Source: Branchiostoma floridae (lineage: Eukaryota; Chordata; Leptocardii; Amphioxiformes; Branchiostomatidae). From it: a DNA stretch of 64,000 nucleotides. Shown here piece after piece: positions 9,876 through 21,472 of the stretch; positions within the stretch are counted from its first letter, which is position 1, and each line of letters starts with the position of its first letter. Made by a program: the position numbers and the translations under genes. The DNA lies in NCBI RefSeq assembly GCF_000003815.2, contig NC_049992.1, forward strand, positions 9,282,532 through 9,346,531, in the 5' to 3' direction. The notes under the pieces were generated by a model. It was given only the letters and a program-made list of their open reading frames with translations. It was not told the origin of the DNA and did not search any database.

Positions 9876-12800
9876 GTAGGTTACAACGTACTGTCTTCTT
9901 CTAGATTGGGAAAAGAGTATACGATTCCCCCATTCACGGACATAGTACGCAGGCAAACTACAGTCTATCCTGGGTACCATTCTCCATAGAAAACCGCTAC
10001 CTCAATCGTTTCGCTTGCTAAAGCCTGCGCCACAATTCAAGCGAACACCTGCGAATTTGATAATCTTCATGAAAATGGACATGGACATATTTTTTCGAGT
10101 TTGTCTGTATGTTATCAAATGATTGCCTTTTCTCATTTTAAGTATAGGTTGCTACTGTACACTGGGCACTAGTACTAGGCCGTCCTCATTGGAGGATCCA
10201 GAAATTTGCCGGGGGGAGGGGGCGTACTTTGACGCGGGCGAAGGCCGCGGCCGCGCAGCTGCGCGGGGGAGAGCACGAGCTAGAGGGGTCTCCCCCAGGA
10301 AATTTTTAAGATTTAGCGGCTCTGTGGTGAATTTTAGAGCCATCTCTGAGCAAATTTGAGAAACAAATCAACACTGATTTCGTCATATCTGTGGCTGTTT
10401 AGTTTATATTTGATTAATAGGGACATTTTTAGCAACTACCATTGAGGACAAACCTAAAAAAGGCGAGCTCACTTTTAATATTCATAAATGATGCCACGCT
10501 ACACAAACAATATCGCAAAATTATTTTGTGACTTGCTCCACGAAGCGGCTCGCACACCGCCCCCCGCCCTTATATGAAACGCATAGAAAGCTCGTGCGGT
10601 CTGAGCGGCTTGCCGGAGACTATATATTTTTAAAGTATCTTACGCATTTGTATATTTATATATATTTCGGACTCTTTTTGCTTCTGTTAACGTTAGGGCA
10701 ATTAATGATGGTTAATCGGGGAAAAATGACAACAAAAACGTCAGCACGATGCGACTGGCCAGAACTGTAGTGGGGAGGGGCATGCCGGCGCACGACGGCG
10801 ATTTTCCCACGGCGCGTACGCACGTATACGCTTGCCGATGCATGGCGGAAGATAGAAATCATCAGTTTATTAATAATACTAATAATATACTTCCGCTGAT
10901 TTTCTGGAGATCTTACAAAAATTCACGCTCCTTCTATATCTTTAAGCGCCGATTTTGGCTTATAGCGGCCCACCGGTTTTATGGGGAGAAATTGACGGCC
11001 ACGCGGCTGCGCTCCGTCTCCGTAAGTTTATGTGACTCGGGAAGACCCACTGGTAATTTCAAACCGCAACTGAAGTTTCTCTAAACAGCAAACAGAAACT
11101 GAGAAAGTCTCCTTTTGTAATAAGCAATAACGTTGTCCATCGTCTTGGCGTCACCCAGAAGACATACAGTAGCCTGGGTTTGTCTTGCAAAAGAAAATTT
11201 TTTTTGCCAGCTGAAGGGGGGATCCGCGCGTGGTCCTGATCTCGTTGCCTTCGAATATTTCTAATTCCCCAACTTTACTGTTTGCTGTATTGAAAATCTA
11301 TAAGATTATCTTACTCTATTTTCGTAATGTAGTATTGATCAGAAATTCTAATAACAAACATTTTCGACAAATTCTGTGCTTATCCTATTGCTCATCAGGT
11401 TCATTAGAACACGTGACCTTCAACTTCTTTTTGATAATCTTCATGAAAATGGAGATTTATTTGTGTGTGTGTGATTGCTCAGTTGGTCCCGGCTTTCTGC
11501 TAGAGATGGCAGAAGAATGTATAGGGCTGACGTCAGAGTTGCGTTGCGCGGTAGAGGGCAAAAAATGGGAAGACGATTTGGGTGTGACTTAAAATCCTTG
11601 AAAATCCTTCTTTTCCTTGAAAATTTTTGCCCAATCTGGAGACTTTTTGACTTAGAAGAGACAGGTAGGGTCTAAGCTTTCCTGTTTGGGTCAAAATTTG
11701 TTCAGTTCAGCAGTTCAGCTGGTGTAAGGACAGGTTTTAGTTATAGGGTGCTACTGGTTGTATCAGGAGGGAAAATGGGTCAAAGGTGAGGTTTCTTTCA
11801 TAGAGCGAGCTTTTCTCCGAGAATGAGCCAAACAACCCTCTGTTTTCTTTGAATGCTTATAAACTAGACCCAAGTGACTTTCTGGTGGAGAAGAATTTTA
11901 AAGATTGAACTATGGGTTAGTACTTTTTTGAAGCCTTCATTCAGTGTATTTCAACATGCTTGTCAATGGGCAGCCCTAACTTCGATGTCTGACCTGTACT
12001 GCCCCCCACCCCCATTTTGCATTTGAGGCCTTTTGAACCATATAGCTGTCTCAGATTTGCTGAAACCATGTTGCAATATCGTATACAAGAGGTTTTGTCA
12101 AGTGTGGACCCAGTTTTGTGCATGAATTTCCCAAAAATGTAGCAAAAATGTGATATTTTGTGATTTTTTGCAGCATAAAGTATGTGCATGCATGTATTGG
12201 AAGCTGTCAGGAATAACTCAGATAGCATAGATTACTACAAAAGTGGTATGAATTCAATGAAAATGATGGACTTAATGACGATTTAGTCCCATGTAATTGT
12301 ATGCCTTACCAATTAGGACCTGTCAATCATAATGTGCCCTACTGGTGTTCACCCCCCCCCCCCAGCAACACTGAATTGGATACTTTTTGATCCTATGAGA
12401 CCCTAAAAAGAGGAGCTATTGCAAATAATACTCCTGAATGTAGTACAGGGCAATACTTGCTGTCCATTAAACAGGATTTTGCTGTATGTAGGGACATTTC
12501 AGCTGTGTAATGTTGTGTTTTGTGTGTACAGTTTGCCAGTTTCATTGAAACAGCATTGTATGAAAACTAGTAAAAAAAGTTGTAAAAAAAGAAAACCCTC
12601 TATTGAAAAGTTGCAATTTTACATCAGAGATGTAGAACTGACTATGGTCAGTAGTTATTAAGACTTGCTAAGAGATAAACACCTATGGATTTTGGAAAAG
12701 TCACATGACTTTTGGTACACTACCCCACTGCTTTACATGCCTTATTGCATGGGGTAAGCTGTGGTGCACTGGGTATAGATTTGGCTCTAAATTCCCAAGG

Positions 12801-15800
12801 GAGCAATCAATACAGTTCATCTTTGGGAAACACTATCGCATCCCCTCCCTGTATCAGCTGGGATAATAATTTTTCCTCAACTCCCTTATTCGGGTACCCA
12901 GTAGGGCTGACGTCAGAGTTGCGTTGCGCGGTAGAGGGCAAAAAATGGGAAGACGATTTGGGTGTGACTTAAAATCCTTGAAAATCCTTCTTTTCCTTGA
13001 AAATTTTTGCCCAATCTGGAGACTTTTTGACTTAGAAGAGACAGGTAGGGTCTAAGCTTTCCTGTTTGGGTCAAAATTTGTTCAGTTCAGCAGTTCAGCT
13101 GGTGTAAGGACAGGTTTTAGTTATAGGGTGCTACTGGTTGTATCAGGAGGGAAAATGGGTCAAAGGTGAGGTTTCTTTCATAGAGCGAGCTTTTCTCCGA
13201 GAATGAGCCAAACAACCCTCTGTTTTCTTTGAATGCTTATAAACTAGACCCAAGTGACTTTCTGGTGGAGAAGAATTTTAAAGATTGAACTATGGGTTAG
13301 TACTTTTTTGAAGCCTTCATTCAGTGTATTTCAACATGCTTGTCAATGGGCAGCCCTAACTTCGATGTCTGACCTATAGTTTTAACCCTCAAGCACCCGA
13401 CCTTTGTTTGCGACTTAATTGATTGAGTTGGGTTCAAAAATGTTTTGTTAAATTAAATCTCATTTCCAACTAGAGTTCGGCGACCTCATACCTCCATGAA
13501 AATTAAGAGCTTTCGTAAATTTAATGCAATTGACTAACACATTAACATAATTTATGCATAGTGTTGTTCATCATTGACTAACGTACACATGTCACAGTTA
13601 TAAAATTCCCATTATTAATCATAAAGCGGTTTTGCAATTTTTACATAAATTATGCAAATAAGTTCCTCATTATCATATTTGGTATCTGCTTATATTCCAC
13701 CTATCGTAATTAACATGTGTTACATGTATTGAGGTCCAGTTATTGAAAACAATGGAACTATACAATTTCCTCATTGATTATGCAAATTAAGTCCTCATTT
13801 GCATAACATGTATATCATTATGAACATCTCTGTCTAAGCTACCCGCATGCCTAAAATGCAGGCAATCCGTCGTTCCTTTCTGCAGTTATCCTCTTTGGAG
13901 TGTCTTGACAAAAACACCCATGCAGTTCCACAATTAAATGTTAGGGGGCTGAAACTTGCCCCACTTTGTCATGACACCAAAAGCTATCTACCACCAAAAT
14001 GTCAAGACCATAGCATGTCTGAAACAAGAGATACATTGAAAAAACTGCTATGATAGAATATTCTCATTAATTATGCAAATGTAATCCTATTTTGCATAAT
14101 TAGTATCTTATCTTGTAAAACAATGTCTAAGGTACCTACATACCAAAAATGATGAAAATCCGTTGTTCCCTTCTTGAGTTATTGTCTTCAGAAGTTTTTG
14201 ACAAAAATGCCCCTGCTTTCCCAAAACTAGACGCTAGGGGGCCCAAACTTATGTCACTTATTCCTGAGCACAAGAGCTATCTAACACTCCAAAATCGTGA
14301 CCATAGCTTGCTCAGAACACGAGATAGCAAACCCGGAAGTTGGACTGCAGTACCAAGGGAAGCCGCTAGGGGGCCCAAAATCTAATCATTTCCAGCTTTC
14401 ATCACACCCTACCAACACACCAAGTATAAAACCAATCCACCAAGCCGTTCTTGAGTTATCTTGTTTACACACAGACAGACAGACACACACACAAACACAG
14501 GGTAAACAAGACTAGAGTTCGGCGACCTCATACCTCCATGAAAATTTAGAGCTTTCGTAACTTTCATGCAATTGACTAACACATTAACATAATTTATGCA
14601 TGGTGTTGTTCATCATTGACTAACGTACACATGTCACAGTTATAAAATTCCCATTATTAATCATAAAGCGGTTTTGCAATTTTTACATAAATTATGCAAA
14701 TAAGTTCCTCATTACCATATTTGGTATCTGCTTATATTCCACCTATCGTAATTAACATGTGTTACATGTATTGAGGTCCAGTTATTGAAAACAATGGAAC
14801 TATACAAATTCCTCATTAATTATGCAAATTAGGTCCTCATTTGCATAACATGTATATCATTATGAACATCTTTGCCTAAGCTACCCGCATGCCTAAAATG
14901 CAGGCAATCCATCGTTTCTTTCTGCAGTTATCCTCTTTGGAGTGTCTTGACAAAAACACCCATGCAGTTCCACAATTAAATGTTAGGGGGCTGAAACTTG
15001 CCCCACTTTTTTATGACACCAAAAGCTATCTACCACCAAAATATCAAGACCATAGCATGTCTGGAACAAGAGATGCATTGAAAAAAATGCTATGATAGAA
15101 TATTCTCATTAATTATGCAAATGTACTCCTGTTTTGCATAATTAGTATTTTATCTTGTAAAACATTGTCTAAGGTACCTACATATTAAAAATGATGAAAA
15201 TCCGTTGTTCCCTTCTTGAGTTATCGCCTTCAGAAGTTTTTGACAAAAATGCCCCTGCTTTCCCAAAACTAGACGCTAGGGGGCCCAAACTTATGTCACT
15301 TATTTCTGAGCACAAGAGCTATCTAAAACTTCAAAATCGTGACCATAGCTTGCTCAGAACACGAGATAGCAAACCCGGAAGTTGCGCTGCAGTACCAAGG
15401 GAAGCCGCTAGGGGGACCAAAATCTAATCATTTCCAGCTTTCATCACACCCTACCAACACACCAAGTATGAAACCAATCCACCAAGCCGTTCTTGAGTTA
15501 TTTTGTTTACACACAGACAGACAGACAGACACACAGACACACAGACAAACACAGGGTAAACTAGAGTTCGGCGACCTCATACCTCCATGAAAATTTAGAG
15601 CTTTCGTAACTTTCATGCAATTGACTAACACATTAACATAATTTATGCATGGTGTTGTTCATCATTGACTAACGTACACATGTCACAGTTATAAAATTCC
15701 CATTATTAATCATAAAGCGGTTTTGCAATTTTTACATAAATTATGCAAATAAGTTCCTCATTACCATATTTGGTATCTGCTTATATTCCACCTATCGTAA

Positions 15801-18800
15801 TTAACATGTGTTACATGTATTGAGGTCCAGTTATTGAAAACAATGGAACTATACAATTTCCTCATTAACTATGCAAATTGAGTCCTCATTTGCATAACAT
15901 GTATATCATTATGAACATCTTTGCCTAAGCTACCCGCATGCCTGAAATGCAGGCAATCCATCGTTTCTTTCTGCAGTTATCCTCTTTGGAGTGTTTTGAC
16001 AAAAACACCCATGCAGTTCCGCAATTAAATGTTAGGGGGCTGAAACTTGCCCCACTTTTTTATGACACCAAAAGCTATCTACCACCAAAATATCAAGACC
16101 ATAGCATGTCTGAAACAAGAGATACATTGAAAAAAATGCTATGATAGAATATTCTCATTAATCATGCAAATGTACTCCTGTTTTGCATAATTAGTATCTT
16201 ATCTTGTAAAATATTGTCTAAGGTACCTACATACCAAAAATGATGAAAATCCGCTGTTCCCTTCTTGAGTTATCGTCTTCAGAAGTTTTTGACAAAAATG
16301 CCCCTGCTTTCCCAAAACTAGACGCTAGGGGGCCCAAACTTATGTCACTTATTTCTGAGCACAAGAGCTATCTAAAACTTCAAAATCGTGACCATAGCTT
16401 GCTCAGAACACGAGATAGCAAACCCGGAAGTTGCGCTGCAGTACCAAGGGAAGCCGCTAGGGGGACCAAAATCTAATCATTTCCAGCTTTTATCACACCC
16501 TACCAACACACCAAGTATGAAACCAATCCACCAAGCCGTTCTTGAGTTATTTTGTTTACACACAGACAGACAGACAGACACACAGACACACAGACAAACA
16601 CAGGGTAAAATATAACCTCCATGACATTTCATGGAGGTAAATATAACCTCCATGACATTTCATGGAGGTAAATATAACCTCCATGACATTTCATGGAGGT
16701 AATTATTACCAGTAATGATTGTACATACATTGCTTCGTCATTGGAAGATGAATATTTTGACATATTAAGGTGCTGCTAATTCCGGCTCATTATCAAAATT
16801 CATGCAACAGATCTGAAGGACCACGTTTTCCACTAACCCCATTCTGACAAGGAAGGGGAATTTTGAGGCCCTCAGCATATTTTATGTCGCATAACTCATG
16901 AACGGCTAACGCTAATGCTACCAAACTTGGTAATGTATCACAAAATGCTGTTAGCAAAAAGTTTAAGTCATTGCAGTAAGTTCAAAATTTTTTTGTGTTA
17001 CCATGGTCACGGAAATCTGAAAGTAATATTTTTGACAAAATTTACCAATTTCGATTTAGACAATCAATTAAATCATATGCAATTTCATGTAACTGTCACG
17101 ATGAAAAATTTATAATTTATGCTAATTTCATGATATCGTTGGTTAAAATCCAAGATGGCCGCCATTATCAACTAAATGACGTCATAATGTCGTAAAATTA
17201 TATGATGATGACACAAAAGTTGTTTTGAGGATTTAGTTTTACTTGTTTATTATCCTCTGAATAATTGGTGGTCATACGATAAGTAGTCTAGGGGTGGGTC
17301 TCAAAAATTTGTTTTAAAACTGCACATTTTGCTGGGGTCAAGTTGGACCCCAGACCGGCAGACGGACTGAACACAGACTTTCCTAAGTTTATAATTTCGA
17401 CAGTGTTGTACCAATCTCCGTAAAAAGTTAGGAGATGTTATGACAGATATTGACTGTTAAGGAAGGAATTTTTCTTCGGATTAAAAATGTTCAAATGGCA
17501 CTTCAAAATGTACCTATGTGGTCCTAATGGACCCCACTAGGATGTTTGAGGGTTAAAATATGGCCAAGATTTGTGACCCCTGCCATTATTTTTCCTGTAA
17601 TAAGTTTATAAGTTTATTGCAAATTCTTGCCCGAGGGCTAATTGCAAGTGACAAACAAGTGACAGATAAATAATGGTAAACACTAAAACAGTATAGTAAG
17701 CGACTACTCTATTGATCCATAAATGCTTTCTCATTGGCTGAGCAGATTTGGGCTGACCCATTAGAGGGTGGGGGGCCTTTTGGTATCATTCGATGTTAAG
17801 CTTCTGGCTGTCGGCTGCAGTGCTTTACAATGCCAGAGCCGGCCTCCTCCTATTTGTAACTTAACAAACCTGGCAGATAAAGCTTTACAATGGATTTTAA
17901 ATGTAAGCGCTCTTCCTCCACATATACGAAAACTGAACTCTCGTTGGCAATTTTTGCTACAGCTGCAGACAATAGGGACGAAGACAACGACATTTATCAC
18001 AATATCGATAGTGATATTGATGATGAAATCAATGAAGAATGCCAGAATCGTGAAAAGCGGAGTCACATTGGACCTTCTGATGGCTGCGACAATCCTGACC
18101 AACTCACGGACGCCATGCCTGATGCACTACCACAAGCTAAGGGCGGAGGTGCATTCTGTCAGTCATAGAACTTGTTAACTCTATTGATGATATTTGCAAT
18201 GATTATATATATACATATACAATCGAACCGATTCTATTCGGTAAAATTTGGGTATTGTTCATGTTCATGTAAATGTAATGGCATTTTTTGTATTCACGGT
18301 ATTGCAAGACAATGGTGCAAATGAAGTCCTAATTTGCATAATTTGGATTTTTTTTTGCAAAAACGCCTCTGCAGTCCCATAACATATAACAGCTGCTAGG
18401 GGTCCAAACATAATTTATATCACTTCTTCCTTACATCACAAGCTATCTGCCACCAAAAATCAAAACCATAGTCCGTCCAGGTAAAAATTTAAGATACAAA
18501 AATGGAAGTTCTGACCAACCAAGGTCACATAGTAAGGGGTTCAAAATTGGCTTCGACCTCTGTCTTACCAACGCCTACCTACATACGAAATATCATTGTA
18601 GTCCATCTAGAGGTTCTTGAGTTATGCTATTTTATCTACCCAAATCCGGAAGCACTCACACATACAACAATATCTCAATTTTTTCATGGAGATTATAACT
18701 ACGGACACCCAAGAACACAAACACACCGAAAATCACAAGAATCTCCGTACACAACCGCCATAAACCAAAGCAAACATTGGCTCCACACAGGTTGCGCCAG

Positions 18801-21472
18801 TGCAGCGAACGTTTCTGGACTCCTCCGGAACTGCAAGACCAAGTGTAACCGCTCCCGCCTGCTCCGTGGTATCCTTATCGCTGTTGCAGTAGCAGCGCTG
18901 TTGGGTGGAGGACTTTGTATCTTTATGTATCTCACTGACTCGACTGCAAACAAGGTAACCGTTACGGATAGTTCATTTTTGCTCATGATGTCATTTTTAA
19001 ACCAATATACTGGTTCCTTAGAATACGATGTAGACACATCCACAAGCCATATTTCTAGGCAAATACAAATTGCCAAAGTATTGTATTCATGTACAGGCGG
19101 ACATTTCTAAGTTGTACATTTAGAAACACATATAGACTTTGATACTACTTTGATAGAGCTGATTTATAGGTTACAATGTTCAGATTTTCTGAAAGATGTA
19201 GCTTTGTTGCAAATATTTTGGTCGTTCTGCATAATTTGATAATGTTACATTTGAAACCAGTAGAACAAATATCTAAATAATATCAATCTTTTCCTGTCAT
19301 TGTTTCCAGTGGTAGACAGTCTACGAATTTTATGTGCTTATGTAGTCATGGAGTCAATCCACCAAATAGTGGCCACGGTGGGGAGCACTGGACCCTGGAA
19401 ACAGAAACAGAATTTCCAAGTCACGACTATTTGAAAAAAAAGTTAATAACTTACTACAATCATAGCAGCACGCCCATTCCTTTTTTTGCTTGTCAATGAT
19501 ATTTGAGGTCTACAATTATAGTTTATTTGAATTTTACATGATTTGTGTATATTTCACAGCAGGCTGAGGCAGCGCAAACAGCTGACTTAAAACCACCACC
19601 CGCAAATATAAAAAAATCTCTCTCTGAAAAGAACATTTCATTTTCATCGGCCGGGCTAATGACAACAGCTGCATTTCCGATGGTGACACCTGCACCACCA
19701 GATGAGGCATCTGCACCACCAGAAGTGGCATCTGCACCGCTAGAGGTGGCAACTGCACCGCCAGAGGGAGTTGGAAAGTACAAGAAAGTTGGCACATCTG
19801 GTAATACATCCGTTTTGCGTCCGATCTTCAATCTGGTGGTTCCCGCAGTAAAACGTACATATGCATGTTATTACACACAATACTAATATGTATCTATCTA
19901 GATCTATTGACTTGACTTTTTTAGTTCCAAAGCTTGACAACATACAAGGATAGTGTAGCTACTCTTTCTGTGGTCCTTATTTACAAACATTTAAGTACAA
20001 AAACATGACACACAGGAACACATATACGAACCTTACAATGTACATACAATTCACTTATGATACACGATAAGGATTCTTCAGAGGTCCTATACAACGGGTA
20101 CAAATAACTACCAATATAACTTATCAACTTTACACCATTCCTTGTGCTGGACGTTCTATACAGAATGCGCTCTTTCTGGGCATTCCTTCCTTTGGTAAGC
20201 GGGTGGTTTTCGATGCCGTGTGATTGCATGCTGATCTGTTAATACAGAGAAACTGGTTGTACCAGGGCTTGAATCAGTGCCATTCTCATTTTGCGCGGAA
20301 ATGATTTCCTCACCTTGTTAGATATAACATATACTTTTTACGTTATGAAGGTGTGTCAAAAGTATCGAAACAAAATGTCCAAACTTTGTCAAAACCTCAG
20401 AACAAATTGCACACATAAAGACAAAAAGCAATAAAGAGGTCTTGTGCTAAGCTTCTAGCATAGTATTACGCCCTCTCTATTGCTTTTTGTCTGTCTTTAT
20501 TTGTGCAATTCGGTCTTGGGTTTGCCTGTTCACTATAGTAATTCCAAGTTGTGTCTTTCTACATTTGAATTAAATCAAATGCAAACATTATTCAAACTAC
20601 ATTATCCCCCCTTAGCCTAATTCGAAAGAATGTAATTTGTTTGCCCGTCTTCTGAAATTTATGTATTAACAAATACATAAACAAGCACTTTTTTTCTGCT
20701 TCAGCTCGAAAGGATAACATCTGTGGAACTGATGGCTACAAACGAGTTGGTGGGGCTCTTATCCGGTTGTCAGGCGGATGGCCAGTGTATTCCCATCAGG
20801 CCGCCATGGCGGCATGTAAGAAGGAAAGAGCCACGCTGGCCATGCCGAAAACAGAAGAACTGGACGTCGCTCTGAGAAACCTGGTCAAAACGGAAGGTGG
20901 CAACTCATATCACTGGATCGGCATGGTGGAGAAAAAGGGGACCTGGTATTGGGTGGACGGGTCGAAGGTTGACAACAACCAATACAAGGTATGCTGACAC
21001 GCCTAGTTTGCCATTGAGAGAGAGGAGAGACAGGTAGAGAGAAATTTGGTAAACATTAAACAATTTCTGTATATTCCCCTTATATTCATTTGAGTCATAC
21101 CTCTTCCCGGCAATACTCTTTCCCCTCTCTCTGCACCAACAAGTAATCATAGAGCCGTGCAATTCAATAATTCCATTTGGCCCCCTAAAAGGTTATTCAT
21201 CAAAATAATTGTAAGCCATGGGTATTCAATCATCTATTGTAGTCAGTGACAAAGATAACACAAACTGAGTCAACGTTATATTAGATTACAATTTTAAACT
21301 ACGTACCTTCTCTCTTTTCGAACAGGGATGGTACCCAGGCAAACCAGACAACTTCCGATGGATACCTCTATGTGGCCAGTACTGGCCAGGCGGAACAGCT
21401 GGTTATCCCATGTGGGACGACAGTCCTTGCTTCAATCTCAAGAGCTTCATTTGTCAGTGTCCTACAGCCTAA
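9791..21472 (+). CDS. CTL2: type II transmembrane C-type lectin-like receptor
   Basis: Six exons join in frame: 9791-9875, 17969-18148, 18791-18954, 19560-19800, 20705-20988 and 21326-21472, about 366 aa. The architecture matches CTL1: tail with IYHNIDSDIDDE, juxtamembrane CKTKC, TM at about 115-138, an APPEVAS-type stalk at 144-223 and a CTLD at 224-366 ending CQCPTA. The second tail tyrosine of CTL1 (YHY) is Asn here (YHN). The sugar-site motif reads KPD instead of EPN/QPD, with MWDDSPC in place of a WND motif. Intron 1 is about 8 kb because of several insertions. Exon 1 is assigned from conservation with CTL1; splicing across so long a repetitive intron is inferred. Confidence 0.78.
10187..11232. 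mobile_element. 1.05 kb insertion flanked by GTCCT
   Basis: The CTL1 intron reads continuously GGCTGTCCTGACC, whereas here the homologous sequence is split. GTCCT is found at both borders (10182-10186 and 11233-11237). GGATCC lies near both ends. The interior holds a GC-rich block at 10200-10300. No transposase ORF was seen; superfamily unknown. Confidence 0.6.
11525..13374. mobile_element. Element with two identical 474-bp direct repeats
   Basis: The segments 11522-11995 and 12902-13375 are identical as far as read, offset exactly 1380 bp, around about 906 bp of unique sequence. TATAG occurs at both outer borders (11520-11524 and 13375-13379), which would fit a 5-bp target duplication. The layout resembles a non-coding LTR element, but TG...CA ends, a primer-binding site and a polypurine tract are not evident. 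A recent segmental duplication is the alternative. Confidence 0.55.
13471..16605. repeat. Tandem array, three units of about 1.04 kb
   Basis: Units start with TAGAGTTCGGCGACCTCATA at 13471, 14513 and 15562, and each ends in an ACAGACAGACA-type microsatellite. Similarity between units is very high, with scattered substitutions. Within each unit two related sub-repeats of about 300 bp can be seen (DKNxxAxPxLxxRG in translation). The short ORFs of 68-83 codons recur for that reason. Confidence 0.88.
16609..16701. repeat. Three 31-bp units, each a perfect hairpin
   Basis: Each unit carries ACCTCCATGA-CATT-TCATGGAGGT, a 10-bp perfect stem with a 4-nt loop, joined by AAATATA. It matches the terminal hairpin of the dispersed repeat, which closes the array at this side. 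Confidence 0.85.
17595..17690. repeat. Short interspersed fragment (TTCTTGCCCGAGGGCTAATT)
   Basis: The motif TTCTTGCCCGAGGGCTAATT recurs at 63645-63664 with one change. It probably represents the 3' end of a retroposon; no further structure was seen. Confidence 0.45.
17969..18148 (+). CDS. CTL2 exon 2 (cytoplasmic tail)
   Basis: Phase 1-1 exon after GCTGCAG. It encodes NRDEDNDIYHNIDSDIDD and then the shared IGPSDGCDNPDQLTDAMPDAL. It is two codons longer than CTL1 exon 2. Confidence 0.8.
18310..18690 (+). repeat. Dispersed hairpin-ended repeat in CTL2 intron 2
   Basis: This copy is homologous to 2880-3360 and ends in TTTTTTCATGGAGATTATAA. The CA microsatellite of the CTL1 copy is nearly absent here. 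Confidence 0.65.
18791..18954 (+). CDS. CTL2 exon 3 (TM helix)
   Basis: The exon encodes GLLRNCKTKCNRSRLLRG plus the TM run. It differs from CTL1 exon 3 by only a few bases and has the same 164-nt length and phases (1-0). Confidence 0.88.
19560..19800 (+). CDS. CTL2 exon 4 (stalk)
   Basis: A 241-nt exon encoding heptads such as APPEVAS and APLEVAT. It shares the SSAGLMTTAAF segment with CTL1. Confidence 0.8.
20400..20515. mobile_element. Fold-back MITE-like insertion in CTL2 intron 4
   Basis: Inverted arms AATTGCACACATAAAGACA and TGTCTTTATTTGTGCAATT flank a short middle. The homologous CTL1 intron passes directly from CAAACTTTGCATAG to CTAAGCTTCTAG without it. Confidence 0.65.
20705..20988 (+). 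CDS. CTL2 exon 5 (first half of CTLD)
   Basis: The exon encodes NICGTDGYKRVGGALIRL, ACKKERATLAMPKTEEL, HWIGM and WVDGSK. Phase is 1-0. Confidence 0.9.
21326..21472 (+). CDS. CTL2 exon 6 (second half of CTLD, terminal)
   Basis: The exon begins GWYPGKPDN and includes LCGQYW, MWDDSPC and FICQCPTA then TAA. It shows the native end that CTL1 lost through an insertion. Confidence 0.88.
   Translation, partial: GWYPGKPDNFRWIPLCGQYWPGGTAGYPMWDDSPCFNLKSFICQCPTA

Larger units (their letters stand above)
13386..17552. mobile_element. 4.2 kb TTAA-flanked piggyBac-like non-autonomous element
   Basis: TTAA is found at 13382-13385 and 17553-17556, directly outside inverted ends CCCTCAAGCACCC and (reverse strand) CCCTCAAACATCC. 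TTAA targets with CCCT-type ends are typical of the piggyBac superfamily. No transposase ORF is present. The cargo includes the large tandem array at 13471-16605 and three hairpin minisatellite units at 16609-16701. It sits in CTL2 intron 1 and is absent from CTL1. Confidence 0.72.

Noticed and set aside
11525-13374. Intact LTR retrotransposon
   Set aside because: Identical direct repeats are present, but no gag/pol ORF, primer-binding site, polypurine tract or TG...CA ends were found.
13847-16615. Recurring ORFs of 66-83 codons in the tandem array
   Set aside because: They recur because the DNA unit recurs. No domain, no splice context and no sign of selection that can be judged by eye; kept only as a finding about the repeat.
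16609-16701. Possible CRISPR-like array of three 31-bp repeats
   Set aside because: Units are directly adjacent without unique spacers, the repeat is itself the hairpin end of a transposon family, and the genome is eukaryotic.
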